DNA of 64,000 nt. It comes from JAKALX01 sp964508715 (GTDB lineage Bacteria; Chloroflexota; Dehalococcoidia; Tepidiformales; Tepidiformaceae). The notes below the pieces were generated by a model, which did no database searches, was not told the origin of the DNA, and worked only from the letters and a program-made list of their open reading frames with translations. Of this stretch, positions 44,701 through 51,391 are shown in pieces. The stretch lies in NCBI GenBank assembly GCA_964508715.1, contig CAZDUX010000001.1:310001-374000 (forward strand), written 5' to 3'. Positions within the stretch are counted from its first letter, which is position 1; every line of letters starts with the position of its first letter. Made by a program: the position numbers and the translations under genes.

Positions 44701-45189
44701 GGCGTCGAACTTGTACTTCTTCCGCAGTTCGGGTGTGAATGGCTGGAAACCTTCGTCAGCCCACTGCTTCCAGCCTGCCCGGATCATCGGGCCCTTGAGG
44801 CGGTAGGGGCCGTAGACGCGCCGGGTGAGCGTGGCGCCCTTGTTACAGCCGCGAGGGTTCCACGCGTTCGTGGACTTGTTCCCCTGCAGGTCGCCAATTG
44901 CCTGCCCATCGTAGTTCTGCTCTGTTCGCATCACCACACCGTTGCGCACAAAGGCGCGAAGCCGGCAGTTGTGGGTGCAGTTGGGCGCACAGATGAACGT
45001 GAAGCTGCTGTCATAGTGGTACTGGTCCCGGTACACCTTCTCCCAGTTACGGTCGGGGTAGGTGGCCAGCGGGTTATCGATTCCTGGCGCTGCCTGAAGG
45101 AACGCCAGTTGCGTCTCGGCATAGACCGCCGCCGCGGTTGCGGCGGTTGCCCCTCCGAGTTTGAAGAACGCTCGCCGGTTCATCGCCAT
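41755..45189 (-). CDS. molybdopterin catalytic subunit, type II DMSO reductase family, TAT-exported
   Basis: This 1144-residue protein starts with a twin-arginine signal, MAMNRRAFFKLGG, so it acts outside the membrane. The [4Fe-4S] site is Cys67-x3-Cys71-x3-Cys75 with Cys115 in RGCNKG; NarG proteins have His for the first ligand. The expected Mo ligand is Asp275 in WHGDQAPGTP, which aligns with YSD of NarG; the downstream ADAHFFIEMMERGGKIV-x-ITPEYS also matches that branch. Relatives act on nitrate/nitrite, chlorate, selenate, dimethyl sulphide or hydrocarbons; the substrate cannot be named here. The start at 45189 (GGGAG upstream) overlaps the MobB-FmdE gene by 10 bases. Confidence 0.92.
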   Translation of the reverse strand: MAMNRRAFFKLGGATAATAAAVYAETQLAFLQAAPGIDNPLATYPDRNWEKVYRDQYHYDSSFTFICAPNCTHNCRLRAFVRNGVVMRTEQNYDGQAIGDLQGNKSTNAWNPRGCNKGATLTRRVYGPYRLKGPMIRAGWKQWADEGFQPFTPELRKKYKFDARGQDTFVKVSWDEAFTYAAKGLIAIARRYSGEEGKKILLAEGYQPEMVEAMEGAGTRTMKFRGGMGLLGVMGKYGMYRNSNSMALLDVFVRNVKHEDAKGGRNWSNYTWHGDQAPGTPFVTGLQNADCDFNDMRSAKLHIGVGKNLVENKMADAHFFIEMMERGGKIVTITPEYSPPATKADYWIPTRPGLGDTSIFLGITKYLMDHNLYDAAFVKRFTDFPLLLRADTLKRLNPADVIAGYKPSLSPDGVSFKAQGLTAEQYAKLQDYVIYDAKSKSLKPINRDQVGTRYDGTGYDADLEYTGTVNGLDGSKIEVLTLWQAYRRHLADYDLDTVSEISGAPKNLVERLANDIATIKPVAVHVGEGINHWFHATLHNRAEFLPLMLTGNIGIPGGGAYSWAGNYKAALFQGSPQSGPGFKGWIAEDPFEPTLDDTVDGKNIKAHAYTKDEEPAYWDHGDQALIVDTPKAGRKVFTGKTHMPTPTKVQWTTNVNLINNAKWAYGVIFNVLPKVDMVVTQDIEMTATCEYSDFIFPANSWMEMKQVEVTASCQNPFLQIWKGGMEPLYDTRDDISIMAGVGQALAKETGNKAFTDYWKFALEGRTEVYMQRLLDSSATCRGYTVKDIMAGKFGEPGSSLLQFRTYPRIPFWEQIHDSYPFHTDTGRLNSYCDIPEAIEYGENFIVHREGPEATPYLPNVIVSTNPLIRPNDYGIPWDDMDPERRTVRNVKLSWAETKKTKNPLWEQGYKFYFLTPKTRHTVHSSWAVTDWNVLWASNFADPYRADKRLPSVGDQQLHMNPEDAKELGLKDGDFVWVDANPADRPFIGWKADDPRYKVARCMLRLKYNPAYPRGVVMTKHGNFIATERTVKALESRPDGRAVSADTGYQANFRYGSHQSVTKDWSMPMHQTDTLFHKAKVAQAFLFGGEADNHGINTVPKETLVKITKAGDGNWTPGTTGMAPGAESEAMLRYIKGGLNTVRRA

Positions 45190-46235
45190 CGAGCCTGTCT
45201 CCCTTCCATCCCTGTGAGTACTCCCAGTTCCGCCGCACATGAGCGGCAGTAATCTCCGATTTCGTTGGTCACTTCGCGGCCGTCCGAGACCTCCTCCCCA
45301 CAATGGAGGCAGTTGATGCGGCGCAAGGGTTTGCCGGGCAAGTCGAGCGGGTCGACCTCAAACGGCACGCTCATCATCGTCAGGAGTTCTGAACATGGCA
45401 TGGCCAGATAGGCTCGGATCTGTGCGGCCGTTAGGTCCTCACCGGGCTCGGCCACGGCACGTCCCCGAACGTCTCCACGGACGGAAATGCGCACAGCCTT
45501 CTGGTTGGTGAGGTCATAGAAGGTCGCGGCAAGCTTGCCATAATCCAGTAGCCGAAGCGTGCGCCTTCCTGGCCGGCAGCCTGTCAGCACCTGGACGGCG
45601 TCCACGGCACAGCGGTCGGTTTCCACCGCAACGACGAGCCTTTTCGATGTATCGGGAAGTTCGATTCCGAGTGCGGCGGCACCGGCCAGGGCAAGCCGGG
45701 TACCAAGTACGATGCCGGGGCAGGCGTGCCCGCCATGTGCCCTGGCGGCGACCCGAACCGACCGCGAAAGCAAGAGGTCCCTGGGAAGCATCGCGAGTAA
45801 CCGTTGCGCTATCGGTGGCGCCTGGTCACGCGCGGTCGTCAGCGAGAATCGTGCGAGGACATCTTCTCCCGGCTCCGGATCGAGCGCGGTGGAGACCACC
45901 GACGGAAATGGCTCAGGCGAATGCGTCTCAAGGAGCACCAGGTCGATGTCCACCGGGAGTGTGGCCACGAGTGCGCCCGGCTCGGGGGAGACCGGAGGGA
46001 GGGTAAGTTGAAGGCGGTCGGGACCACGCATGACCATCGCGGCCGGATGCTGGGCCCAGACTCGGCCCGAGGACTTCTCCGGCAGGTCGAGTTCATGGTG
46101 CGTCCGCTTCACCCAGGCGACATTCGCGTGCCCTCGCAGGGCAGCGACCAGTGACTCGCAGAGGGTCGACTTCCCCGACCGGGATGGTCCCCGGACGCAG
46201 ACGACGAGTGGACCTGGAAACGACTCTGGAGCCAA
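45180..46235 (-). CDS. MobB-FmdE fusion: molybdenum cofactor GTPase-like domain joined to FmdE domain and zinc finger
   Basis: This 351-residue protein has three parts. Residues 8-110 resemble MobB: P-loop GPSRSGKST (16-24), then VAWVKRTHHELDL. Residues about 155-275 are FmdE-like, with HGGHACPGIVLG (His167, Cys172) and ETDRCAVDAVQVLTGC. The C-terminus (about 313-340) is a zinc finger, CLHCGEEV with YCRSC. MobB assists attachment of GMP to molybdopterin, and FmdE domains accompany formylmethanofuran dehydrogenase-type molybdoenzymes. The TTG at 46235 follows GAGAGG with a 7-base gap; no other start is close. It overlaps the alpha gene, so it likely matures that enzyme. Confidence 0.85.
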   Translation of the reverse strand: MAPESFPGPLVVCVRGPSRSGKSTLCESLVAALRGHANVAWVKRTHHELDLPEKSSGRVWAQHPAAMVMRGPDRLQLTLPPVSPEPGALVATLPVDIDLVLLETHSPEPFPSVVSTALDPEPGEDVLARFSLTTARDQAPPIAQRLLAMLPRDLLLSRSVRVAARAHGGHACPGIVLGTRLALAGAAALGIELPDTSKRLVVAVETDRCAVDAVQVLTGCRPGRRTLRLLDYGKLAATFYDLTNQKAVRISVRGDVRGRAVAEPGEDLTAAQIRAYLAMPCSELLTMMSVPFEVDPLDLPGKPLRRINCLHCGEEVSDGREVTNEIGDYCRSCAAELGVLTGMEGRQARWR

Positions 46236-46270
46236 CTGGAAGCCTCTCTATCGAGTCCCGATACGACACG

Positions 46271-46314
46271 AAAATGCGCCGGGCACGGGTACAGCACATG
46301 TGACATTAGTCACA
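46271..46314 (-). promoter_or_regulatory. CRP/FNR-type operator with class II promoter in front of the molybdoenzyme operon
   Basis: TGTGACATTAGTCACA at 46299-46314 is a perfect TGTGA-N6-TCACA palindrome, the CRP/FNR-superfamily half-site pattern. On the minus strand a -10-like CATTTT (46276-46271) follows, placing the operator centre near -41.5 relative to a start at about 46264. That spacing is typical of class II activation. The TTG start of the first operon gene is about 29 bases further on. This implies control by an FNR/DNR/CRP-like activator responding to oxygen, NO or redox state. Confidence 0.65.
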
Positions 46315-46659
46315 AGCAGTGTAGGTGGGGCCTATCGGTCCATACGTAAACGGCCGAACGTTCCAACTTGATTGATTGGGCACGAGGTCCCCGCCCACGC
46401 GAGGCTTCGCCTCTCCCGGTGTCCTAATCCCGGGAATGCGAGCGGCCTCAAGTCACCCACGACACAGGCAAATGCAGCCTGCAGCCAACCGCGACACCCG
46501 AGGAGCCGCACCGTCACGGCGGCCATCACTGCCGGCCAGGTGACGTTCAGTACGACGCACGCCGCATGACCACCATCCGGGTCGGGATACAGGCGCTGTG
46601 GACGGGTATGGAGAAAAGGAGGTGAGGGGGCGGCGCTGGAAAACCTGCGCCTGCCCCCC

Positions 46660-46680
46660 GGGGGTGGAGCGGACACCCCC
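46660..46680. repeat. hairpin 1 with loop GAGCGGA
   Basis: GGGGGTG and CACCCCC form a perfect 7-bp stem around the loop GAGCGGA (46667-46673). The core GGTGGAGCGGACACC recurs 38 bases downstream with a different outer stem. Confidence 0.6.
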
Positions 46681-46699
46681 TTCCGAGGCGCCGGCGTGC

Positions 46700-46716
46700 A
46701 GGTGGAGCGGACACCT
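46700..46716. repeat. hairpin 2 with loop GAGCGGA
   Basis: AGGTG and CACCT form a perfect 5-bp stem around the same loop GAGCGGA (46705-46711). The outermost pair is A-T here and G-C in hairpin 1, so the pairing is kept while the bases differ. Confidence 0.6.
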
Positions 46717-46926
46717 CACGTCGGGCTGTTGCCTCGGCAGTCCGGATTCTAGCGGACGCTAAGTTGGACGCAACATGTCGCGAAATGCGCCGGCTAAATG
46801 GCGACGGCGTGCCGACGCTGGTTGCATGGAGCCGAAGTGCCTCCAACGGCTATTCCCGTCGGCAGCTTGACGTCCGCGGCATCGCCCCGGCCCTCGACGA
46901 CAATTCCTCCCAGGCCAATTATTGCC

Positions 46927-46956
46927 TTGCGGGGCATGCGCACGGAGATCTAGACT
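46927..46956 (+). promoter_or_regulatory. promoter of the leaderless DUF4280 gene
   Basis: TTGCGG (46927-46932), an 18-base spacer and TAGACT (46951-46956) form a fair promoter. The -10 box ends 6 bases before the ATG at 46963, so the mRNA should begin at the start codon. Confidence 0.6.
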
Positions 46957-46962
46957 CGTGGC

Positions 46963-47352
46963 ATGCCTCCAGCAGTCGTGATGGGCGCCACACTCACCTG
47001 CACCTTCGGTATGGCGCCGAGCAATCTCATCGTTCTCCCACAGAATCGCGTGATGATGGAGAACAAGCCGGCCGCCAATATCATGGACAACAAGCCGATA
47101 GCGAATGTCCCCCCATTCGGCATGTGCCAGAGCCTGGCGAATCCAACGGTTGCCTCGGCTACAGCCACAGCTCTCGGAGTTCTGACTCCGATGCCGTGCG
47201 TTCCGGTCATCGTGGCGCCATGGGTTCCCGGCGCCGCGACCGTTCTCATCGCTAACATGCCCGCGGTGGACGCCACCTGCACCCTGACATGCAATTGGGG
47301 CGGGATTATCAGCATCACAAACCCCGGTACGACAAAGGAACAGATCCCCTGA
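46963..47352 (+). CDS. DUF4280 PAAR-like protein (orphan spike-tip candidate)
   Basis: This 129-residue protein matches the DUF4280/PAAR-like family: an opening VVMGATLTCTFGMAPS, VLPQNRV-MM, KPAANIMDNKPIANV-PFGMCQSLANPT, LTPMPCVPV, and a C-terminal CTLTCNWGGIISITNPG. Paired cysteines along the chain fit a metal-stabilised beta-prism. PAAR and PAAR-like proteins cap the spike of type VI secretion and extracellular contractile injection systems. No sheath, tube, baseplate or effector gene is in this window. It lacks a Shine-Dalgarno and is probably leaderless. Confidence 0.85.
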   Translation: MPPAVVMGATLTCTFGMAPSNLIVLPQNRVMMENKPAANIMDNKPIANVPPFGMCQSLANPTVASATATALGVLTPMPCVPVIVAPWVPGAATVLIANMPAVDATCTLTCNWGGIISITNPGTTKEQIP

Positions 47353-47556
47353 TCACCATGGCCCGTGGATAACGCACCGGACCGAACCCAGTTCACTCCG
47401 TCGCTACCACGATTAACCAATTCTCCGGAAGTACCGCGGATCGATGCGCAGGGATAGCCGGGGTTTCGCCGATCGACGCCGAACCCGGTGCCGTTCGGCC
47501 CATCCGAATGCTTCGCCGATCTGTTGCGATGGTTACAACAGGACGCAGAGGGACAA

Positions 47557-47757
47557 ATGGTGACGCGAAAAAGGACAGTTCAGGTTGGCGAACGCGACGG
47601 GCGGTGGTTCGCGTGGACCGATGACCGGTTAGTGATGTGGTTCGAGAGTGAGTCGGACGCCCGCCACTGGGCGACTGCCTGGTCGTACCGGACGAGGCCT
47701 GCAGAGGCGGTGCTCGTTGACCATGGCACGGTCCGCGAGGTGATCTCGACGTACTGA
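47557..47757 (+). CDS. small hypothetical protein
   Basis: This 66-residue protein reads as two beta strands and a helix: MVTRKRTVQVGERDGRW, then AWTDDRLVMWFESESDARHW, then a C-terminal AEAVLVDHGTVREV strand. No family is recognised. The ATG at 47557 is preferred because AGAGGGACAA precedes it; the frame is open back to 47488. A strong terminator 20 bases after the stop supports it as a real transcript. About 200 bases separate it from the DUF4280 gene, and I see nothing in them. Confidence 0.6.
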   Translation: MVTRKRTVQVGERDGRWFAWTDDRLVMWFESESDARHWATAWSYRTRPAEAVLVDHGTVREVISTY

Positions 47758-47777
47758 CTGGCAGCACGACGGCGGAG

Positions 47778-47818
47778 AGGCAAGGGCGGCGGCATATCTT
47801 GTGCCGCCGCCCTTGCCT
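47778..47818. terminator. strong bidirectional terminator
   Basis: A perfect 17-bp inverted repeat around a 7-base loop (47795-47801) lies between the convergent small ORF and the acyl-CoA dehydrogenase gene. The inner arm AAGGGCGGCGGCA and its complement carry A/T at the base. Confidence 0.85.
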
Positions 47819-47826
47819 TCGTGTCC

Positions 47827-49077
47827 CTATTCGCGCGGGCGGCCGAAGCCAAACATCACCTGTGCAACACGGCGCATCTGGATCTCCTCTGAGCCCTCGG
47901 TGATGCGATAGCGGCGGTGATGGCGGTAAATGTGCTCGAACGGCAAATGGCGGGTGTAGCCCACGCCACCATGCACCTGGATCGCCCGGTCGGCTGCATC
48001 GCACACGAGCCGGTTCGCACGGTAATTACACATCGCGACTTTGTCGCTGATCTCCATGTGGTGCTTCTGGTCGAGCTCCCAGGCGGTCTTGCGAACCAGG
48101 TTGCGGACCATCTCGCATTCCGTCTGAAGTTCGACAAGCGGCCACTGGATGGCCTGCCGTTCGGCAAGCGGTTTGCCAAAGGTGACCCGCTGCTTCGCGT
48201 ATTCGATGGAGCGATTGATGCAATACTGGGTAGCGCCTACGCCCGATGCAGCTTGCCGGATGCGGTTTTCGTGGGTGAAGGTGTTCGCGAGTGCCAGGCC
48301 GTCGCCCTCGCGTCCAAGCAACGCCGTCGCGGGCACACGCACATCGGTAAGCGTGACCTCGGCATGGTCGGATGGCATGTTGAGCGTCCACCACATGAAG
48401 TCCACCGAAAACCCCTCGGTTTCGACGGGGACGATGAAGCAGCTGATGCCGCGGCCTCGCCCTTCCTCTCCCGAGGTCCGGGCGAAGATGAGGTCGTGCG
48501 TCGCGTTGTGAAGGCCGCTGTTGAAGCGCTTCTGACCGTTGATAATCCATTCATCGCCGTCGCGGACGGCCCTCGTCTCGAGCCATGAAGCATCGGAGCC
48601 GTGATTCGGCTCGGTGAGGCCGAACGCCACGCGCGTCTTCCCGTCGAACATGCCATCGAGGAATTCTTTCTTCTGTTCCTCGGTGCCGTAGTTCTCCCAC
48701 ATTTTCACTGTTGGGAAATTGCCGACGATGGATGATTCGTTCTGGAGGTCGTTGTGGAGACCGAGGCCCTTGGCGGCGAGGTGCTCGCGGATGACGGCCA
48801 TGCCGAGATTGGTGCCGTCACGCCCGCCGTAGCGTTTCGGGAGCGAGTAGCGAAGGAGCCCGGCCTTGTCGGCGCGGCGCCGCATCTCGGCGAGAAGTTC
48901 CTCCCAGTCTTTCCGGGGTACGCCACCATTCTCGAAGTCGGTACGCGCGAACTCACGGCGGTGGTCGAAGAAGCGGATGTTGTCATCCTCTTGCTCGAGC
49001 GGTTTGATCTCGCGTTCGATGAACTCATCGATCTCGGTGAGAACCTGAACGATGTCGGGTGGGATGTCGTAATCCAT
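47827..49077 (-). CDS. acyl-CoA dehydrogenase
   Basis: This 416-residue flavoprotein oxidises an acyl-CoA thioester and passes electrons to an ETF. The signatures in order are FGLTEPNHGSDASWLETRA (FAD contact), NGQKRFNSG, the FTHENRIRQAASG-VG helix, GKPLAERQAIQWPL, and the C-terminal QVHGGVGYTRHLPFEHIYRHHRRYRITEGSEEIQ with the adenine-contact region. The extended N-terminus with the acidic IEREIKPLEQEDDN is typical of the FadE-like/ACAD11 group. It has an excellent GGAGGAA ribosome-binding site. The chain length preference is unknown. Confidence 0.93.
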   Translation of the reverse strand: MDYDIPPDIVQVLTEIDEFIEREIKPLEQEDDNIRFFDHRREFARTDFENGGVPRKDWEELLAEMRRRADKAGLLRYSLPKRYGGRDGTNLGMAVIREHLAAKGLGLHNDLQNESSIVGNFPTVKMWENYGTEEQKKEFLDGMFDGKTRVAFGLTEPNHGSDASWLETRAVRDGDEWIINGQKRFNSGLHNATHDLIFARTSGEEGRGRGISCFIVPVETEGFSVDFMWWTLNMPSDHAEVTLTDVRVPATALLGREGDGLALANTFTHENRIRQAASGVGATQYCINRSIEYAKQRVTFGKPLAERQAIQWPLVELQTECEMVRNLVRKTAWELDQKHHMEISDKVAMCNYRANRLVCDAADRAIQVHGGVGYTRHLPFEHIYRHHRRYRITEGSEEIQMRRVAQVMFGFGRPRE

Positions 49078-49159
49078 GGAAAGTTCCTCCGAAGGTTGCG
49101 GGTACTTCGTACGCTACGAACGAAGCCAATGCAACAGCCAGGCCGCCATGCAGCGCGTA

Positions 49160-50596
49160 TCAGGCAGGTTGAGGCTGGCGCCAGCTAAGCTCATAGATAC
49201 GAACCGGCTCATCAAACCCGCGCAACTCTGCGTGGCCACGGTCGGAGAACGAGAACCCCTTACCAGCAACGAGTTCGCGGACAACCAGCGAGGTGAGGAT
49301 TTCGCCACCTTTGGCCTGGGCCGCGATCCGAGCCGCGGCAATCACCGAGGCACCGAAGAGATCGTCATCTTCAGCAATCGGTTCGCCGGCATTGACGCCA
49401 ACGCGAATACGGACCGTCTCGCCACCGGGGCCAGGTTGCTGGAATGCACGCTGAAGGGCAACCGCACACTCGAGCGCACGTTGGGCCGAGGCGAACGAAG
49501 CCAGGAATCCGTCACCGAGCGTCTTGACTTCATCCCCGCCATAACGCTGGAGTGCGTCGCGGGTGACTCGTTCATGGTGACGAAGGAGTTCGCGGCCAAC
49601 AGCGTCACCGAGGCGCTGCATCATCGCGGTATGGCCCTCGACGTCGGTGAAGAGGAGGGTACGGAGTGAGCCAGCGATGGTTGGAGGTGGGCCTGGTTGA
49701 GATTCGTGGCTCGGAGAGGTCGTGGCAACCCGCGCGGGTGGTGGCGCCGGGCAATCCTCGGAGGCACCTTCATCGAGAAAGGCATCGATGATCTGAAGAA
49801 CACCCTCGGAATCGCCGACGAATGGTGCGATGGAATCACCATCGAGGAGCACGAGACGGGCATCGGGGATGCGCGCGGCAAGTCCCTTGGCAACTTCAAC
49901 ACTCGACCCCTGGAACTTCTGCCGGTGCAGTACGAGCGTGGGCACCCTGACCTTCGGGATTTCGGGCCGGGCATCGAAGAGGGAGTAGCGGCCGAGGGCC
50001 GGGAAGAAGAGCTCGGGCTCGATGCTGTTCCGTGCAAGCATCGTGAACTGGTTAGCGACTGCACCGGCACTCCAGCCCACAGCACGGTGGAAGTAGGTGC
50101 GGATGAACAACTCCCAGTCGGCGTTGGCAAGGTTATTGACGGCCTCCCGCTGTTCCGACTGCTGACTGTTCAGGCGTCCGGTGACGTCTTCAATCGAGGC
50201 GTGTGTCATCCAGAGGACGAGCCGCGAAACACGTTCAGGGTAGCGTGCAGCAAACGCGAGCCCGAGGGGTCCCGCATAACTCGACGCGAGGATGGCGACA
50301 CGATCGATTTCACAGCGATCGAGGACTGCGAGGATGTCGAAGATATGGGCGTCGAGGGACAAATCCTCAATGCCGCGTTCCGAGAGCCCGGTGCCACGCG
50401 AGTCGTAGCGCACGATTGTGCGGGATTCGGCTACGTGCTCCCACCACTGGCGGAATCCGGGAATCTGCCATTCCACCTGGAGGTGGCTGAGCGGCAGCAT
50501 CGGAAGGACGAGCAGCGTCTCGTCACCCTCGCCCATTCGCCAGAAGGCGATGCTGACGCCGTCCTCGGTCGCCGCGTACTGGATAAGCGGGTTCAT
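49160..50596 (-). CDS. alpha/beta-hydrolase fused to class III adenylate/guanylate cyclase domain
   Basis: This 478-residue fusion has an alpha/beta-hydrolase domain (about 1-275) with nucleophile elbow ASSYAG and late GDSIAPF. A Pro-rich linker follows, then a class III cyclase domain (about 310-470). The cyclase keeps both metal aspartates (FTDVEGHTAM, LGDGF), the Lys of EVKTLGDG, the Asp of DDDLFG and the Arg of AAARI. The transition-state Asn of the usual V-N-x-A-A-R is Ile here. Activity is therefore uncertain, and ligand sensing by the hydrolase domain is a guess. A -10-like TAGGAT ends 9 bases before the ATG. Confidence 0.88.
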   Translation of the reverse strand: MNPLIQYAATEDGVSIAFWRMGEGDETLLVLPMLPLSHLQVEWQIPGFRQWWEHVAESRTIVRYDSRGTGLSERGIEDLSLDAHIFDILAVLDRCEIDRVAILASSYAGPLGLAFAARYPERVSRLVLWMTHASIEDVTGRLNSQQSEQREAVNNLANADWELFIRTYFHRAVGWSAGAVANQFTMLARNSIEPELFFPALGRYSLFDARPEIPKVRVPTLVLHRQKFQGSSVEVAKGLAARIPDARLVLLDGDSIAPFVGDSEGVLQIIDAFLDEGASEDCPAPPPARVATTSPSHESQPGPPPTIAGSLRTLLFTDVEGHTAMMQRLGDAVGRELLRHHERVTRDALQRYGGDEVKTLGDGFLASFASAQRALECAVALQRAFQQPGPGGETVRIRVGVNAGEPIAEDDDLFGASVIAAARIAAQAKGGEILTSLVVRELVAGKGFSFSDRGHAELRGFDEPVRIYELSWRQPQPA

Positions 50597-50649
50597 GGGC
50601 CACCTATCCTACTGCACGATCATCGCATCAGTGTGAAGAAGTGGTCCGG

Positions 50650-51387
50650 CTATGTGCGAAGCAGCAGCCCGCCATCGACAACCAATCCCTGGCCCGTCAC
50701 GAAGGCCGAGTCATCGGAGGCGAGGAAAAGGATCGCACGGGCAACATCGATTGGCTGGCCGAGCCGCTTCATCGGCGATTTCTTCTCCCACACGGCGCGG
50801 ATGTGTTCCTGGGCGAAGTTCTGCCGCGTCATACCCGTCTCAATGGCCCCGGGTTCGATCCAGTTCGCCGTAATACCGAACTTGCCGAGTTCGAGTGCCA
50901 GCGTCCGCGTGAGGCCTGCCACACCGGCTTTTGATGCACAGTAAGCCGAGAGGCCGTAGTCGGTTCGCTCGGCCATGACGGATGCAACGTTGACCAGCCG
51001 CCCTCCACCTGCCGCACGCAGGTGCGGAATCGCCGCCCGGCAGAGGAGAAAGACGCCGCGGATATTCACGGAGAACACGCGGTCCCACTCTTCGAGCGTT
51101 GCGACTTCGGCGAGTTGATTCGAGGCCGTGCCGGCGTTGTTCACAAGCACGTCGAGCCCGCCGAACTCCGAAACAGCACGACCGGCAAGGCGCTCACCGG
51201 CAGTCTCATCCGCCACGTTGTCGAAGGCGGTCACGATGTTGGCTATGCCCCCGTGCGCTTCTTCGAGCCGCGTACCAGGCAGGTCAACGGCGAGGACGCG
51301 GGCACCCTCCGCGGCAAAGAGGCGTGCCGTGGCCTCGCCGATACCCGACGCGGCGCCAGTGACTATGGTGCGTTTTCCTTCGAGTCG
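50650..51387 (-). CDS. SDR-family oxidoreductase
   Basis: This 245-residue short-chain dehydrogenase has the cofactor motif TGAASGIGEATA with a following Asp (AVDLPG), which favours NAD(H). It has the NNAGTASN strand, the catalytic Tyr-x-x-x-Lys in YCASKAG after a Ser in NVASV, and the C-terminal TGQGLVVDGG. The ATG at 51387 follows CAGGAG. It ends the four-gene minus-strand set with the epoxide hydrolase and two CoA transferases and lies 4 bases from its neighbour. Confidence 0.9.
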   Translation of the reverse strand, partial: RLEGKRTIVTGAASGIGEATARLFAAEGARVLAVDLPGTRLEEAHGGIANIVTAFDNVADETAGERLAGRAVSEFGGLDVLVNNAGTASNQLAEVATLEEWDRVFSVNIRGVFLLCRAAIPHLRAAGGGRLVNVASVMAERTDYGLSAYCASKAGVAGLTRTLALELGKFGITANWIEPGAIETGMTRQNFAQEHIRAVWEKKSPMKRLGQPIDVARAILFLASDDSAFVTGQGLVVDGGLLLRT

Positions 51388-51391
51388 CATG

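Larger units (their letters stand above)
46315..46926. other. long non-coding stretch between the molybdoenzyme operon and the DUF4280 gene
   Basis: About 600 bases hold no ORF with a convincing ribosome-binding site, domain or codon pattern. The stretch contains two hairpins with the same loop (46660-46716) and an isolated AAGGAGGTGA (46616-46625) that leads to no start codon. I see no transposase or rRNA. Confidence 0.5.

Noticed and set aside
41755..45189. Direct call as respiratory nitrate reductase (NarG) or nitrite oxidoreductase (NxrA)
   Set aside because: The first Fe-S ligand is Cys rather than NarG's His, the protein is TAT-exported, and the gamma, 89-aa and MobB-FmdE genes differ from known sets; a phylogeny is needed.
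41911..45252. Long plus-strand open frames (up to 652 codons) opposite the molybdoenzyme alpha gene
   Set aside because: They mirror the codon positions of the real gene; GC-rich genes often leave the opposite strand free of stops. No domain was recognisable.
46616..46625. Perfect Shine-Dalgarno-like AAGGAGGTGA
   Set aside because: No ATG, GTG or TTG follows at a useful distance, and the opposite strand lacks the rest of a 16S rRNA 3' end, so it is treated as coincidence.
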